DNA from: Vagococcus coleopterorum
Lineage (GTDB): Bacteria > Bacillota > Bacilli > Lactobacillales > Vagococcaceae
Assembly (NCBI RefSeq): GCF_011303955.1
Contig: NZ_CP049886.1
Coordinates: 186,001-250,000 of the forward strand
Direction of reading: 5' to 3'
Length of the DNA stretch: 64,000 bases
Part shown: positions 55,409 to 64,000 of the stretch, in pieces
How the letters are laid out: the number at the start of each line of letters is the position of its first letter
Numbering within the stretch: the stretch's first letter is position 1
Position numbers and translations under genes: made by a program
Notes under the pieces: model-generated
Database searches by the model: none
What the model was told of the DNA's origin: nothing
What the model saw: only the letters and a program-made list of their open reading frames with translations

Positions 55409-55612
55409 CTATTTTTTCAAAGCGTATAATTGTTGACGGATACGTTTGTAATCGCCTTTTGAAACCATTGACGCTTTACGTAATTGACGACGTTGTTTTT
55501 TAGTTTTCCCGTGGAAACGGTGACTAGTGAAGGCACGGAATCTTTTTAGTCCGCCACCACCTGTACGTTTTACACGTTTAGCTAAACCGCGGTGTGTTTT
55601 TTGTTTTGGCAT
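55409..55612 (-). CDS. rpmI: 50S ribosomal protein L35
   Basis: 67-residue basic ribosomal protein, starting [17 protein letters not shown] and ending [13 protein letters not shown]. Ribosome site GAGGAGG. Middle gene of infC-rpmI-rplT. Confidence 0.98.
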   Translation of the reverse strand: MPKQKTHRGLAKRVKRTGGGGLKRFRAFTSHRFHGKTKKQRRQLRKASMVSKGDYKRIRQQLYALKK

Positions 55613-55636
55613 CTTTATTTCCTCCTCAAAATCTTT

Positions 55637-56158
55637 TTACTTTTCTGTTTTTGGTGCTAGCATTAGAAACATGCTTCTGCCGTCCATTTTTGGTTTTTGC
55701 TCAATGTCGGCTAGATCTTTAATTTCATCTGCAAAGCGCATCAAGACATCCTGACCAATTTGCTTATGAGTAATAGCACGTCCTCTGAAACGGATAGAAG
55801 CTTTCACTTTATCGCCTTTTTCTAAGAACTTACGTGCTTGACGTAATTTAGTATTAAAATCATTAGAGTCAATCGTTGGACTTAATCTAACTTCCTTAAC
55901 ATTGATTACTTTTTGATTTTTACGTGCTTCACGTTGTTTCTTCTGTTGTTCAAAACGATATTTACCATGGTCCATAATACGTGCAACCGGTGGTTTCGCA
56001 TTTGGTGATACAACAACTAAGTCTAAGTTAGCATCTTCCGCCATTTGTAAGGCTTCAGCTTTAGTTTTAACACCAATTTGTTCGCCAGAATCTGAAATCA
56101 AGCGTAATTCACGTGCACGAATGCCGTCGTTTACCATCATATCTTTTGCTATGGTCAT
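55637..56158 (-). CDS. infC: Translation initiation factor IF-3
   Basis: Binds the 30S subunit, checks start codons and prevents 70S formation. 171-173 residues, N domain ([14 protein letters not shown]), linker with [11 protein letters not shown], and C domain ([17 protein letters not shown]). The start is open to question: ATG at 56158 lies only 2-3 bases behind GAGAGGTG, while ATA at 56152 lies nine bases behind GAGG, the right place. infC in other bacteria starts at AUU, which IF-3 itself discriminates against. Confidence 0.96.
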   Translation of the reverse strand: MTIAKDMMVNDGIRARELRLISDSGEQIGVKTKAEALQMAEDANLDLVVVSPNAKPPVARIMDHGKYRFEQQKKQREARKNQKVINVKEVRLSPTIDSNDFNTKLRQARKFLEKGDKVKASIRFRGRAITHKQIGQDVLMRFADEIKDLADIEQKPKMDGRSMFLMLAPKTEK

Positions 56159-56326
56159 TCACCTCTCTTTTAATTACTTGGAGTATTAAACAAAAAAAGA
56201 AGCCCTCTTTATGAAGACTCCCGCAATCCTTTTATTCCTTTGGCAAACCAAAGTTCAAAAAAATATCTAGCCCAGAGATTACTATCTACTAAGGCGAGAA
56301 GCGGGTGCTTCTGCTTAATTCTCAAC
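56159..56326 (-). ncRNA. L20-type leader RNA of the infC operon
   Basis: About 168 nt between the promoter and infC. It contains a GC-rich stem region (GCAGAAGCACCCGCTTCTCGC) and, near its end, a hairpin AGTCTTC-ATAAA-GAGGGCT followed by CTTTTTTT, which is an intrinsic attenuator. This matches the L20 leader arrangement in Firmicutes, where L20 binding promotes termination. Confidence 0.75.
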
Positions 56327-56332
56327 TTCATA

Positions 56333-56361
56333 AGTATAGCAAGTTCCAAAGGGTTCGTCAA
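56333..56361 (-). promoter_or_regulatory. Promoter of infC-rpmI-rplT
   Basis: TTGACG, exact 17-bp spacer, TGCTATACT (extended -10) on the minus strand. Confidence 0.8.
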
Positions 56362-56374
56362 TACTATAAATCAA

Positions 56375-56402
56375 AAAAAGAACCAGCTTTACTGATTCTT
56401 TT
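56375..56402 (-). terminator. Terminator of the second TagF-type gene
   Basis: Stem AAAAAGAAcCAG / CTGaTTCTTTTT around CTTTA, overlapping the stop codon of the gene, T-run on the minus strand. Confidence 0.8.
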
Positions 56403-57567
56403 TATTTAACATTCTCTCAACAACGCGTTTAGTTGCATAACCATCTTCAAGACTTGTAAATTGATCCCCAAACCCTTTTGAAACTTTTTGTTCATCTGAG
56501 TTCTTGATAGCTTTGATCAATTCGTCCTCTGTTTGCACAATCGGACCTGGTGCATCTTTTTCAAAATCAAAATAAAATCCTCGCAAATCATTTTTGTATT
56601 CTTCCAAATCGTAACAATAAAAAATCATTGGACGTTTTAGAATAGCATAATCGAAGAACACACTTGAATAATCTGTAATCAATAGATCGCTGATTAAGTA
56701 TAATTCACTAATCTCATTATATGAAGAAACATTTTTTATAAACGAGTTATCTTCACTAATATCATTTGTCGTTAAAACTAAATAATGAAGACGGAAGATA
56801 ATATAATAATCATCACCTATTTCCTCTTGCATTCGCTGTAAATCTAGCTCTAGCTCATAATGTTTATAATCTCGCCATGTTGGTGCATATAAAATAATTT
56901 TTTTGTCTAATGGAAGTCCTAATTTTTGTTTAATCTCATCAATGTGTTCTTGATTGTTAGATGTTGTTAAATAATCATTACGTGGATACCCAGTTTCTAA
57001 CATTGCATTGTTAAAATTGAAACAACGCTTGAAAATTTCTGTTGAATATTTATTTGGTGAAATCATATAATCCCAGCGGTCTGATTCTAACGAGAAGGCC
57101 TCTTTATACGGAATCGGCCTGTTCCATCTATCAGGTATGTTTTCATCATCCATATCAATTGCTAGTTTTTTTAAAGGGGTACCATGCCATGTTTGTAAAT
57201 AAATCGTATCTGATGGCTTCGTAACCCAAAGAGGAACACGGCTATTTGTAACCCAGTATTTTGATTTCGCAATAATGTATAACCCTTTTATTGAAATTTT
57301 CGGTACAGTATTTAGCCCCAAATCATCAAATTTTGAAAAAAAACGACTGTCCATCCCCCAATAACACTTATACTCTGGATACTCTTTATTTATATACTCA
57401 TAAATAGCTCTTGGATTATCACTATATTGACGACCTAAAAAACTTTCAAAATAAATCATGTTGTCATCACGATTTAAACATTTTGAAAATAGCCAGGATA
57501 GAAATTGCACTATTTTTCTTTTAAATTTTATTGAATATTTACGATATTTATTTTTAATTGCACTCAT
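56389..57567 (-). CDS. CDP-glycerol glycerophosphotransferase family protein (single domain)
   Basis: 392 residues, TagB/TagF-type cytosolic transferase of teichoic acid synthesis. Motifs YLQTWHGTPLKKLA, ETGYPRNDYL, YAPTWRDYK and LLITDYSSVFFDY, then GFYFDFEKDAPGPIV. It resembles the N-terminal domain of the 1358-residue protein at 15799-19875 and has no repeat region. The ATG at 57567 follows TAGGAGGCG; the longer frame from 57624 starts inside the promoter. It stands alone between infC and pnp operons. Confidence 0.9.
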   Translation of the reverse strand: MSAIKNKYRKYSIKFKRKIVQFLSWLFSKCLNRDDNMIYFESFLGRQYSDNPRAIYEYINKEYPEYKCYWGMDSRFFSKFDDLGLNTVPKISIKGLYIIAKSKYWVTNSRVPLWVTKPSDTIYLQTWHGTPLKKLAIDMDDENIPDRWNRPIPYKEAFSLESDRWDYMISPNKYSTEIFKRCFNFNNAMLETGYPRNDYLTTSNNQEHIDEIKQKLGLPLDKKIILYAPTWRDYKHYELELDLQRMQEEIGDDYYIIFRLHYLVLTTNDISEDNSFIKNVSSYNEISELYLISDLLITDYSSVFFDYAILKRPMIFYCYDLEEYKNDLRGFYFDFEKDAPGPIVQTEDELIKAIKNSDEQKVSKGFGDQFTSLEDGYATKRVVERMLNKKNQ

Positions 57568-57595
57568 TACTTCGCCTCCTAAATCACTCCTAACA

Positions 57596-57624
57596 ATAAT
57601 ATCACTTAGCACTTGATTTCTCAA
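57596..57624 (-). promoter_or_regulatory. Promoter of the single-domain TagF-type gene
   Basis: TTGAGA, exact 17-bp spacer, TATTAT on the minus strand, right after the pnp terminator. Confidence 0.6.
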
Positions 57625-57632
57625 TTCTAAAA

Positions 57633-57659
57633 AAAGCCCCTATCATTGATAGGGGCTTT
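57633..57659 (-). terminator. Terminator of pnp
   Basis: Perfect 12-bp stem AAAGCCCCTATC / GATAGGGGCTTT, loop ATT, then TTTTTT on the minus strand. Confidence 0.92.
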
Positions 57660-57664
57660 AATAC

Positions 57665-59803
57665 CTATTTACTTTCTTCTGGTTTTGCTTCAACTTTTGG
57701 TTCTGGTTTCGGCATTAACTCTTTGCGAGATGCGTTAACACGACCTTGTTTATCGATTTCAGTGATCTTAACTTTAATCACGTCACCTTCTTTAACAACA
57801 TCTTCAGTGTTAGCAACACGTTCATGGGCTAATTGAGAAATGTGAACTAAAGCATCTTTCCCTTTGAACAAGTTAACGAAAGCTCCAAATTTTTCAACGC
57901 GAACTACCTTAGCTTCGTAAACTTCACCGACTTTAGCTTCTTTTGTTAATTCTTCGATGATTTCGATCGCACGTTTAATCATTGCAGCATCTTCAGAAGC
58001 TATGCTAACTTTACCATCTTGATCAATATCAATCTTAACACCTGTTTCATCAATGATACCGTTAATTGTGTCGCCACCTTTACCGATAACTGCTTTGATT
58101 TTATTAGGGTCAATTTGAATCATTTCAATCTTAGGTGCATATTGGCTTAACTCAGCACGTGGTTCAGCAATAGCATCTGTAATAACATTTAGAATTTCCA
58201 TACGCGCTTTTTTAGCTTGCGCTAAGGCTTCAGTAAGAATTTGTTCAGTAATACCTTCAATCTTAATATCCATTTGTAAAGCAGTAATTCCGGCTTCAGT
58301 TCCGGCAACTTTAAAGTCCATATCACCTAAGTGATCTTCTAAACCTTGGATATCCGTTAAGACAGTATAATCATTCCCGTCCATAACTAATCCCATAGCG
58401 ATACCAGCAACTGGGGCTTTAATTGGCACACCAGCATCCATAAGCGCTAAGATACCACCACAAATACTTGCTTGTGATGATGAACCGTTTGATTCTAATA
58501 CTTCAGAAACCACACGAATCATGTACGGGAATTCTTCAGCAGATGGAATAACTTGCATCATCGCACGTTCACCTAAAGCACCGTGACCGATTTCACGACG
58601 ACCTGGTGCACGTGTTGGACCAGTTGACCCTACAGAGAATTGCGGGAAGTTATAGTGATGAATGAAACGTTTTGTTTCTTCCGTACCTAGACCATCAATA
58701 ATTTGATGTTCACCTAATGGCGCTAAAGTAACTGTAGATAACGCTTGGGTTTGTCCACGAGTGAATAGTCCTGAACCGTGAACGCGTGGTAATAAACCAA
58801 CTTCACTTGCTAAAGGACGAATCTCATCAATTTTACGACCATCAGGACGAACTTTATCAATTGTAATCAAACGACGAACTTCATTTTTTTCCATATCTTC
58901 AGCAGTTTGACGAACTTCTTTCATGCGTTTAGCTGCATCATCTTCGTCAGCAAATTTTTCTTCATACATTTCAATGATTTCTTTTTTGATTGCTGAAATA
59001 TTATCTTCACGAGCTAATTTTTCTTCTGTTTGAATCGCTTCAACCATACGAACTTTGAAAGCATCGTTAATTTCTGTTTCTAAAGCTGGATCAACTTGTA
59101 ATAATTTGATTTCCATTTTTTCTTTGCCGACTTCAGCAACAACTTTTTCTTGGAAAGCAACTAATTCTTTAATAGCTGCGTGTCCGAATAATAATGCACC
59201 AAGCATATCTTCTTCAGATACTTCTTTCGCACCACTCTCAACCATGTTGATAGCATCTTTCGTTCCGGCAACACTTAAATCGATATCTGATAATTCTTGT
59301 TGTTCAACGGTTGGGTTTAAAATGTATTCGCCATTTACACGCCCCACATTAACACCTGCAATTGGACCGTTAAACGGAATATCTGAAATACATAAAGCTA
59401 ACGATGACCCTAACATCGCAGACATCTCTGGTGTACAGTCTTGTTCCACACTCATAACCACGTTGGTAATTTGTACGTCATTACGGAAACCTTCCGCAAA
59501 CATCGGACGGATTGGACGGTCGATTAAACGAGCCGTTAATGTAGCATGTTCGCTCGGACGTCCTTCACGTTTAATGAAGCCACCAGGCACTTTACCTGCT
59601 GCATACATTTTTTCTTCATAGTTAACTGTTAACGGAAAGAAATCAACATCCTTAGGTTCTTTAGATCCTACCGCTGCGGTTAATACCACAGTGTCCCCGT
59701 AACGAACGAATACTGATCCATTAGCTTGCTTCGCTAATTGGCCAACCTCTACTGAAAGCGGACGTCCGCCCCAATCCATTGAAAATACTTTTTTTTCTGA
59801 CAT
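57665..59803 (-). CDS. pnp: Polyribonucleotide nucleotidyltransferase (PNPase)
   Basis: Phosphorolytic 3'-5' exoribonuclease of the RNA degradosome. 712 residues: two RNase PH domains ([37 protein letters not shown]), a KH domain ([20 protein letters not shown]) and an S1 domain ([20 protein letters not shown]), with an acidic [13 protein letters not shown] tail. Ribosome site AAAGGAGA. A stem-loop lies in the leader, which may serve autoregulation. Confidence 0.97.
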   Translation of the reverse strand: MSEKKVFSMDWGGRPLSVEVGQLAKQANGSVFVRYGDTVVLTAAVGSKEPKDVDFFPLTVNYEEKMYAAGKVPGGFIKREGRPSEHATLTARLIDRPIRPMFAEGFRNDVQITNVVMSVEQDCTPEMSAMLGSSLALCISDIPFNGPIAGVNVGRVNGEYILNPTVEQQELSDIDLSVAGTKDAINMVESGAKEVSEEDMLGALLFGHAAIKELVAFQEKVVAEVGKEKMEIKLLQVDPALETEINDAFKVRMVEAIQTEEKLAREDNISAIKKEIIEMYEEKFADEDDAAKRMKEVRQTAEDMEKNEVRRLITIDKVRPDGRKIDEIRPLASEVGLLPRVHGSGLFTRGQTQALSTVTLAPLGEHQIIDGLGTEETKRFIHHYNFPQFSVGSTGPTRAPGRREIGHGALGERAMMQVIPSAEEFPYMIRVVSEVLESNGSSSQASICGGILALMDAGVPIKAPVAGIAMGLVMDGNDYTVLTDIQGLEDHLGDMDFKVAGTEAGITALQMDIKIEGITEQILTEALAQAKKARMEILNVITDAIAEPRAELSQYAPKIEMIQIDPNKIKAVIGKGGDTINGIIDETGVKIDIDQDGKVSIASEDAAMIKRAIEIIEELTKEAKVGEVYEAKVVRVEKFGAFVNLFKGKDALVHISQLAHERVANTEDVVKEGDVIKVKITEIDKQGRVNASRKELMPKPEPKVEAKPEESK

Positions 59804-59840
59804 ATTATTGTCTCCTTTATACGGGTTGGTTAGCTACTAA

Positions 59841-59880
59841 ACAAATGACAACAACTGACCACTCAGTCACTCTCATTTGT
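59841..59880 (-). promoter_or_regulatory. Leader hairpin upstream of pnp
   Basis: Long nested inverted repeat: outer ACAAATGA / TCATTTGT and inner CTGA / TCAG around CCAC. In enterobacteria the pnp leader hairpin is cut by RNase III for autoregulation; whether that applies here is unknown. Confidence 0.45.
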
Positions 59881-59926
59881 ATAGTAGTGGATAACCTTGC
59901 ACCCTTATTTTTTATCAAAATTAAAA

Positions 59927-59959
59927 CCAAGCCTTAGACCGATTGGCTAAAGCTTGGCC
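59927..59959 (-). terminator. Terminator of the acidic hypothetical gene
   Basis: Imperfect stem CCAAGCcTTAGaCC / GGCTAAaGCTTGG around GATT, with TTTTAATTTT on the minus strand. Confidence 0.75.
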
Positions 59960-59971
59960 CTAAATTAAGAA

Positions 59972-60379
59972 CTATTTTTGTTGATCTTTCACTAAGTCTT
60001 CTACGAATTTACCTAAGTTATTCATAAAGCCTTTAGCTTGATCGATTAAACCGCTATCGGCAGCTTTATCAACGATTCCTTTGAAATCTTCAACCGCACC
60101 ATTAACAGCTTTTTCCATTTCAGCCTTTTTCTCAGGTGTGATTTTAGTCGCTTCTTTAAACTTAGCCATTGCTTCTTCGGCTTGCTTTTGAGCTTCTTCC
60201 ATTTGACCTTCGACATCAACGTCAGCTAGATGATCTTTAGCTTGGTTTAAAGCGTCGTCTAATTGTGTTTTGAATTCTTCTGCATGTGCTTTCACTTCCT
60301 CTGATGGGATGTGGCATTCACAATTACAGTTTTCTGGTTCAGTTGCTTTTACTTCTTCATTTTTGATTTCTTCAGTCAT
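59972..60379 (-). CDS. Acidic helical hypothetical protein between rpsO and pnp
   Basis: Not recognised. About 135 residues, rich in Glu, Lys, Ala and Gln, predicted mostly helical, with amphipathic repeats such as GQMEEAQKQAEEAMAKFKEA. The N-terminus has a Cys/His cluster CNCECHIP that could bind metal. ATG at 60379 follows GGAGGTC; the longer frame is not needed. It has its own promoter and terminator, so it is independent of both neighbours. No signal peptide. Confidence 0.75.
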   Translation of the reverse strand: MTEEIKNEEVKATEPENCNCECHIPSEEVKAHAEEFKTQLDDALNQAKDHLADVDVEGQMEEAQKQAEEAMAKFKEATKITPEKKAEMEKAVNGAVEDFKGIVDKAADSGLIDQAKGFMNNLGKFVEDLVKDQQK

Positions 60380-60438
60380 GAAAAAGACCTCCATTCGAAT
60401 AGATAATAGTAAGAATTATGTTAAATAACTCTATGTTT

Positions 60439-60467
60439 ATTATACTCTAAACACACAATAGATACAA
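60439..60467 (-). promoter_or_regulatory. Promoter of the acidic hypothetical gene
   Basis: TTGTAT, exact 17-bp spacer, TATAAT on the minus strand, directly after the rpsO terminator. Confidence 0.7.
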
Positions 60468-60499
60468 AGAAAGCGAGACTCTTACGAATCCCACTTTCT
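60468..60499 (-). terminator. Terminator of rpsO
   Basis: 14-pair stem with G-U pairs (minus strand AGAAAGTGGGATTC / GAGTCTCGCTTTCT), GTAA tetraloop, then TTTG. The T-run is short. Confidence 0.7.
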
Positions 60500-60515
60500 A
60501 AATATGTCGATTTGA

Positions 60516-60785
60516 TTAACGACGTAAACCTAATTTTTGGATTAATTCGCGGTAACGTTGTACATCAGTCTTACGTAAGTAAGCTAATAAGTTACGACGG
60601 TGTCCAACTTTTTTCATTAAACCACGGTAAGAATGGTGATCTTTTTTGTGGGCGTGTGAGTGGTCGTTTAGGTGATTGATTTCAGCAGTTAATACAGCAA
60701 TTTGTACTTCTGGCGAACCAGTATCTCCTTCTTTACGAGCGTACTCTTTAATGATTTCGTTTTTCATTTCTTTTGACATTGCCAT
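60516..60785 (-). CDS. rpsO: 30S ribosomal protein S15
   Basis: 89 residues, primary 16S rRNA-binding protein. Contains [23 protein letters not shown] and [17 protein letters not shown], family hallmarks. Ribosome site GAGGTGG seven bases before ATG. It lies upstream of pnp as in many bacteria, but here a hypothetical gene is between them. Confidence 0.98.
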   Translation of the reverse strand: MAMSKEMKNEIIKEYARKEGDTGSPEVQIAVLTAEINHLNDHSHAHKKDHHSYRGLMKKVGHRRNLLAYLRKTDVQRYRELIQKLGLRR

Positions 60786-60879
60786 TGTAAATCCACCTCT
60801 TTCTCTAATTTCACCCCAGAACCGAGTAAACCGTTGGTGATTCGATAAACCAAGTAACGGGCGGCACGGTATTCCGTAC
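60786..60879 (-). promoter_or_regulatory. Possible S15 autoregulatory leader
   Basis: About 95-nt leader with hairpin potential (ACGG-AATA-CCGT near its start) and G-rich segments close to the ribosome site. S15 represses its own translation in several phyla through differing leaders; this one is only a candidate. Confidence 0.35.
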
Positions 60880-60885
60880 TCCTTT

Positions 60886-60914
60886 ACTTTACCCTAATCC
60901 TTCTAAAAAGGCAA
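60886..60914 (-). promoter_or_regulatory. Promoter of rpsO
   Basis: TTGCCT, exact 17-bp spacer, TAAAGT on the minus strand. Confidence 0.5.
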
Positions 60915-60965
60915 GATGATTTCTTGTTATTTCAAGACCAACCATCCCCACGCCACACTTTTTTA

Positions 60966-60974
60966 TGATACAAT
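60966..60974 (+). promoter_or_regulatory. Extended -10 upstream of def
   Basis: TGATACAAT, about 50 bp before the def start; no clear -35. Confidence 0.45.
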
Positions 60975-61025
60975 TACCATTGAAAATATGCCTTAAATGA
61001 AAAGATTAGAATAAGGAGTTTAGAT

Positions 61026-61589
61026 ATGATTAAAATGAATAATATTATCCGCGAAGGTCACCCAACTTTGCGTGAAAAAGTTCCAGAAGTGACGTTACCT
61101 CTTTCAGTTGAAGATAAAGCTTTAGGAGAAGCGATGATGACTTTTCTAAAAAACAGCCAAGATCCTGAAATCGCTGAGAAGTATAATTTACGTGGTGGTG
61201 TTGGTTTAGCTGCTCCCCAATTAGACGAAAAAAAAAGAATGGTGGCAGTCCACGTCCCTAGTCTAGACCCTGAAGATGAGACACCACTATTCAGTGACGT
61301 CTTAATTAATCCCGAAATCGTTAGCCATACTGTCCAACAAGCTTGTCTACGAGATGGTGAAGGATGCCTTTCAGTTGATCGCGAAGTCCCAGGTTATATT
61401 GTCAGAAATGCACGCATTACTGTGAACTATATTGATTTAGATGGCAACACACAGACTAAAAAATTTAAAAATTACGAAGCCATCGTTGTCCAACATGAGC
61501 TTGATCATTTAAATGGTATCATGTTCTACGATCATATTAATAAAACCAATCCTTTCGCTGTTAGTCCTGATGTCCTAATAATCGGTTAA
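61026..61589 (+). CDS. def: Peptide deformylase
   Basis: Removes the N-formyl group from nascent proteins. 187 residues, type 2 as in Gram-positives. The three motifs are [23 protein letters not shown] (metal Cys) and [12 protein letters not shown] (HExxH). Ribosome site AAGGAGT. Single gene with a terminator. Confidence 0.97.
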   Translation: MIKMNNIIREGHPTLREKVPEVTLPLSVEDKALGEAMMTFLKNSQDPEIAEKYNLRGGVGLAAPQLDEKKRMVAVHVPSLDPEDETPLFSDVLINPEIVSHTVQQACLRDGEGCLSVDREVPGYIVRNARITVNYIDLDGNTQTKKFKNYEAIVVQHELDHLNGIMFYDHINKTNPFAVSPDVLIIG

Positions 61590-61624
61590 TTCAGTTCCAA
61601 TTAACAGATAAATAATTCTAAGAT

Positions 61625-61662
61625 AAAAGCACCGTTTAGCAAATTAGCTAAGCGGTGCTTTT
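61625..61662. terminator. Bidirectional terminator after def
   Basis: 16-bp stem AAAAGCACCGtTTAGC / GCTAAgCGGTGCTTTT with loop AAATTA. It may also end the convergent MucBP gene, which has no other terminator. Confidence 0.85.
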
Positions 61663-61726
61663 TAATATTTCTTCGGGAATCAAGCGATAACCACGCTTTG
61701 CTTAGACTTACATATCTAAACAAGTA

Positions 61727-63928
61727 CTACGCATCGTCTTCAACAAAATCCCATCTATCACTCCAATAAGAAATAGCTGTTTTACCATCTGGTGTTTTGT
61801 ATTTTACTGATATTTTATTACGCATATCATCTATTGGAACATCTATTTCTTGAGATTCTACTGTCGCTGTATTAGCAACTTTATATTTCTTATATTTCTT
61901 TCCATCTATATACACAGTAAACTCTGAAACATTTGAATAATAAACATTTAAACGGTCATTTACAACGTTTAAGTACACACTAGTATTACTTGTCGGTTCT
62001 AAATAAAGCGTGACCCAATACTCTGTGCCATCAGTTAACAACAGTGTTGGAATATCTGGATTTTTACTTGCCGGGTCATGTGGGACATTACTTTTAGTAA
62101 CTACTGATCCGACGTATTGATACAAGCTTGGTACCGTAGGTTTTGTTAGCAAGAAATTATAACCTGTTTTCTTGGTTACTTCCACGTCAGAATAGGACAC
62201 ATCACCCACCCCTGAATTAATGCTTAGATTTGTTTTACTTGCTACATCAGAAGTACTTTGATCTTTAGTATTCCACGCAACTAACCTTCCGCTATTCGGT
62301 AACGAAATAGTATTATCTGCAGATAAAATCACTTGTCGCAAGTGCATAAAATAGGTGTTTGATCGATAAACAAAAGTCACCTCTTGAACTGTCCGACTCA
62401 TCACCCCACTAGGATTCCCAACCGTTTTAATATACTCAAAACCATCAATTTCAATTGGCTTCACATGATATGGTTCCCCAACTTCATCTTCAACTATCAA
62501 ATCGTCAGCAATTTTCTTACCATTTACGTCTTCATAGTGAACCTCTACTTCTCCAATCTCTTTAGCATAAACAAAAATAACATGTTTATCACCATCCATT
62601 TTACCAGAAACCGGATCAGAATTTTCAGCTACCCTAAAATAATGATAATCAGGATTTCCCAAATCTAGCGGCTTTTCATCATAGTAATCAGTATCATTTA
62701 AAACGAGGTTCTTACTTGGAGCTAACGTACGCCCTTTTGTATCGATATAATCCACTTGTAACTTACGCTCATAAAACTGTTCCTTTACAAGAATATCTAA
62801 GGTCATTTCACCAATCTCACCTTGTTTGACAAAAATTGGATCCCATCCTAAAACGAAAACTGGGTGATTTAACGGGTAATTATACCCTTTTTGATCCGTT
62901 TTATCCCAGTTAGCAAGTGGCTCTTCAACGGATAGCGCTTTCCCATACAATGCCCTCATAGCGTTATGTATCCCGTCCCAATGGCCAATCCCATTCACTC
63001 TACTTCCCAGATTACCAAGCTTTCTCATCGTGGGACCGTTCTTATCACCATAATTTTTTTTCCCCATATAAAATAAAACCTGAGCATCTAACTTATCTAC
63101 CGGTGTTTTCTTTTGGTTGAAATAAATACCATCTTCCCCATTAGAATACATTTTACTAGCTTTGTGTGCCCCACCAACATCCATATGAGAAGAATAAGTA
63201 TTCACAAAATATTTATCCTTTTTACTTTCATTTCCAAATGATAAATCCATAGAAATTTTATTATTATTATTTTCATTATAATAATAATGAATCCGAATTG
63301 GCATCCAAGATTTATCCGTTCGTTCTGCCCAACCATACGCAACTATATCATTCTTTTTCACATACTGTTTCACAATATACGTATCTTGTTCGGTCGCTGT
63401 TCCAGACCCCCCGAGTTTATTTGAAGCCGCAACTGGTCCGTTCTCTTTTAACAATTCTCCGATATCATAGGATGCCGTCAGACCACCATTTGGCGTTTGC
63501 CCTTGATCATAAGTATAATTAAAAACCGCTATTTTACTTTTACCACTCTTAGAAACACCGATAATATTTCCACCTAGTAAAGGTAATTTTTTTTTATTAC
63601 CTAGAGGTGCATACATAACTCCTTTTGTTTCAAAATCACCTTTGTCTTTCAAAAAAAAACTCTTCATAGTCGTTTTCCCAAAAAACAAATAATAATTCCG
63701 ATCTTGCGGACCCCAAAAATCTCCTTCTAACTTCACAGGTGTATTTACATTAACTTCTTTATAACTACTCAGATCTAGCCCATCTTTTTTATTAAACTTT
63801 TCCCAATCATAACTACTAGGGGCCGCTCTGCTACCAGATTCCCCATTATAAAATTTGGCAAAAGTTAGCGTTCCTACACCTAAAAAACACGCTAGAACAA
63901 GTACTTTAGATAATAGTTTTATTTTCAT
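61727..63928 (-). CDS. Secreted protein with MucBP repeats, no sortase signal
   Basis: 733 residues from the ATG at 63928 (AAGGAG ten bases upstream). Signal peptide LLSKVLVLACFLGVGTLTFA. Residues of about 40-380 form a large external domain I do not recognise, Trp/Tyr/Gly-rich. Two MucBP-like repeats follow (QVDYIDTKGRTLAP ... HVIFVYAKE and EVHYEDVNGKKIADD ... VTFVYRS), then a beta-rich tail ending WDFVEDDA. There is no LPxTG or obvious anchor, so retention would need a partner. This pattern is common in WxL-type surface clusters, whose other members may lie beyond the window. Function: probably adhesion (inference). Confidence 0.8.
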   Translation of the reverse strand: MKIKLLSKVLVLACFLGVGTLTFAKFYNGESGSRAAPSSYDWEKFNKKDGLDLSSYKEVNVNTPVKLEGDFWGPQDRNYYLFFGKTTMKSFFLKDKGDFETKGVMYAPLGNKKKLPLLGGNIIGVSKSGKSKIAVFNYTYDQGQTPNGGLTASYDIGELLKENGPVAASNKLGGSGTATEQDTYIVKQYVKKNDIVAYGWAERTDKSWMPIRIHYYYNENNNNKISMDLSFGNESKKDKYFVNTYSSHMDVGGAHKASKMYSNGEDGIYFNQKKTPVDKLDAQVLFYMGKKNYGDKNGPTMRKLGNLGSRVNGIGHWDGIHNAMRALYGKALSVEEPLANWDKTDQKGYNYPLNHPVFVLGWDPIFVKQGEIGEMTLDILVKEQFYERKLQVDYIDTKGRTLAPSKNLVLNDTDYYDEKPLDLGNPDYHYFRVAENSDPVSGKMDGDKHVIFVYAKEIGEVEVHYEDVNGKKIADDLIVEDEVGEPYHVKPIEIDGFEYIKTVGNPSGVMSRTVQEVTFVYRSNTYFMHLRQVILSADNTISLPNSGRLVAWNTKDQSTSDVASKTNLSINSGVGDVSYSDVEVTKKTGYNFLLTKPTVPSLYQYVGSVVTKSNVPHDPASKNPDIPTLLLTDGTEYWVTLYLEPTSNTSVYLNVVNDRLNVYYSNVSEFTVYIDGKKYKKYKVANTATVESQEIDVPIDDMRNKISVKYKTPDGKTAISYWSDRWDFVEDDA

Positions 63929-63953
63929 CAACCAAATACTCCTTTCCATTAGT

Positions 63954-64000
63954 TTACTTTTCATCCGCTACTGGTTTTCCCGTTTCATAATGAGATAAAT
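63954..64000 (-). CDS. C-terminal end of an upstream gene (truncated by the window)
   Basis: The minus strand is open from the window edge to a TAA at 63954, ending in HYETGKPVADEK. The 25-bp gap to the next start, with a ribosome site inside it, looks like an operon junction. Too short to identify. Confidence 0.35.
   Translation of the reverse strand, partial: LSHYETGKPVADEK

Noticed and set aside
59055-59621. 188-codon frame antisense to pnp
   Set aside because: A shadow of the biased codon use of pnp; Ser/Thr/Ile-rich translation with no domain and no ribosome site.

Overview
The window is chromosomal DNA of a low-GC Gram-positive coccus of the Lactobacillales. The best guess is an Enterococcaceae or Vagococcus-type lactic acid bacterium, inferred from gene content only. 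It has the mevalonate pathway, a mannose-class PTS with ManO, the full walRKHIJ operon with htrA and rlmH beside it, a dltX-A-B-C-D operon, NrdHEF plus NrdDG ribonucleotide reductases, a CcpA-like cre, PerR and NrdR motifs, and many TTG or GTG starts behind good Shine-Dalgarno sites. I see no insertion sequence, prophage, integrase or CRISPR array.

Layout. 1-3338: 3' part of mvaS, thiolase and HMG-CoA reductase (early mevalonate pathway, the last two unfused). 3342-7556: GH18-type secreted protein, di/tripeptide transporter, SPFH membrane protein. 7735-11312: mannose PTS operon and ManO. 11313-14995: CxxC hypothetical, autoregulated MarR/MFS efflux pair, nucleoside transporter. 15068-20782: EF-P, a very large two-domain teichoic-acid-type glycerophosphotransferase, TruA. 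20796-28312: RlmH, HtrA and the Wal cell-wall two-component operon. 28364-34343: Ogt, HelD, NhaC-family antiporter with a CRP-type box, YitT, PerR-box Dps, tRNA-Lys. 34363-38187: NrdR-controlled aerobic class Ib RNR. 38189-45493: HAD phosphatase, MecA, Spx, TrpS, a ClpP1-like paralogue, M24 peptidase, LplA, M42 aminopeptidase. 45582-51524: dlt operon with two tandem dltD genes. 51551-54496: anaerobic RNR (NrdDG) with another NrdR box. 54540-60914: small hypothetical, rplT-rpmI-infC with L20-type leader, a second TagF-type transferase, pnp, an acidic helical hypothetical, rpsO. 61026-end: peptide deformylase and a secreted MucBP protein.

The strongest themes are cell envelope biology (Wal system, two TagF-type enzymes, D-alanylation with duplicated DltD, HtrA, MucBP protein), nucleotide supply under one NrdR regulon, and Spx/MecA/ClpP proteolysis. 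The items most worth checking are the 1358-residue glycerophosphotransferase with an internal duplication, the ClpP paralogue with Asn at the catalytic Asp position, the tandem DltD pair, the UUCG hairpin between the htrA Shine-Dalgarno and its start, a possible AUA start in infC, and an attenuator-like hairpin between nrdH and nrdE. All functional statements are inferred from sequence and recalled family knowledge. No database search was run.
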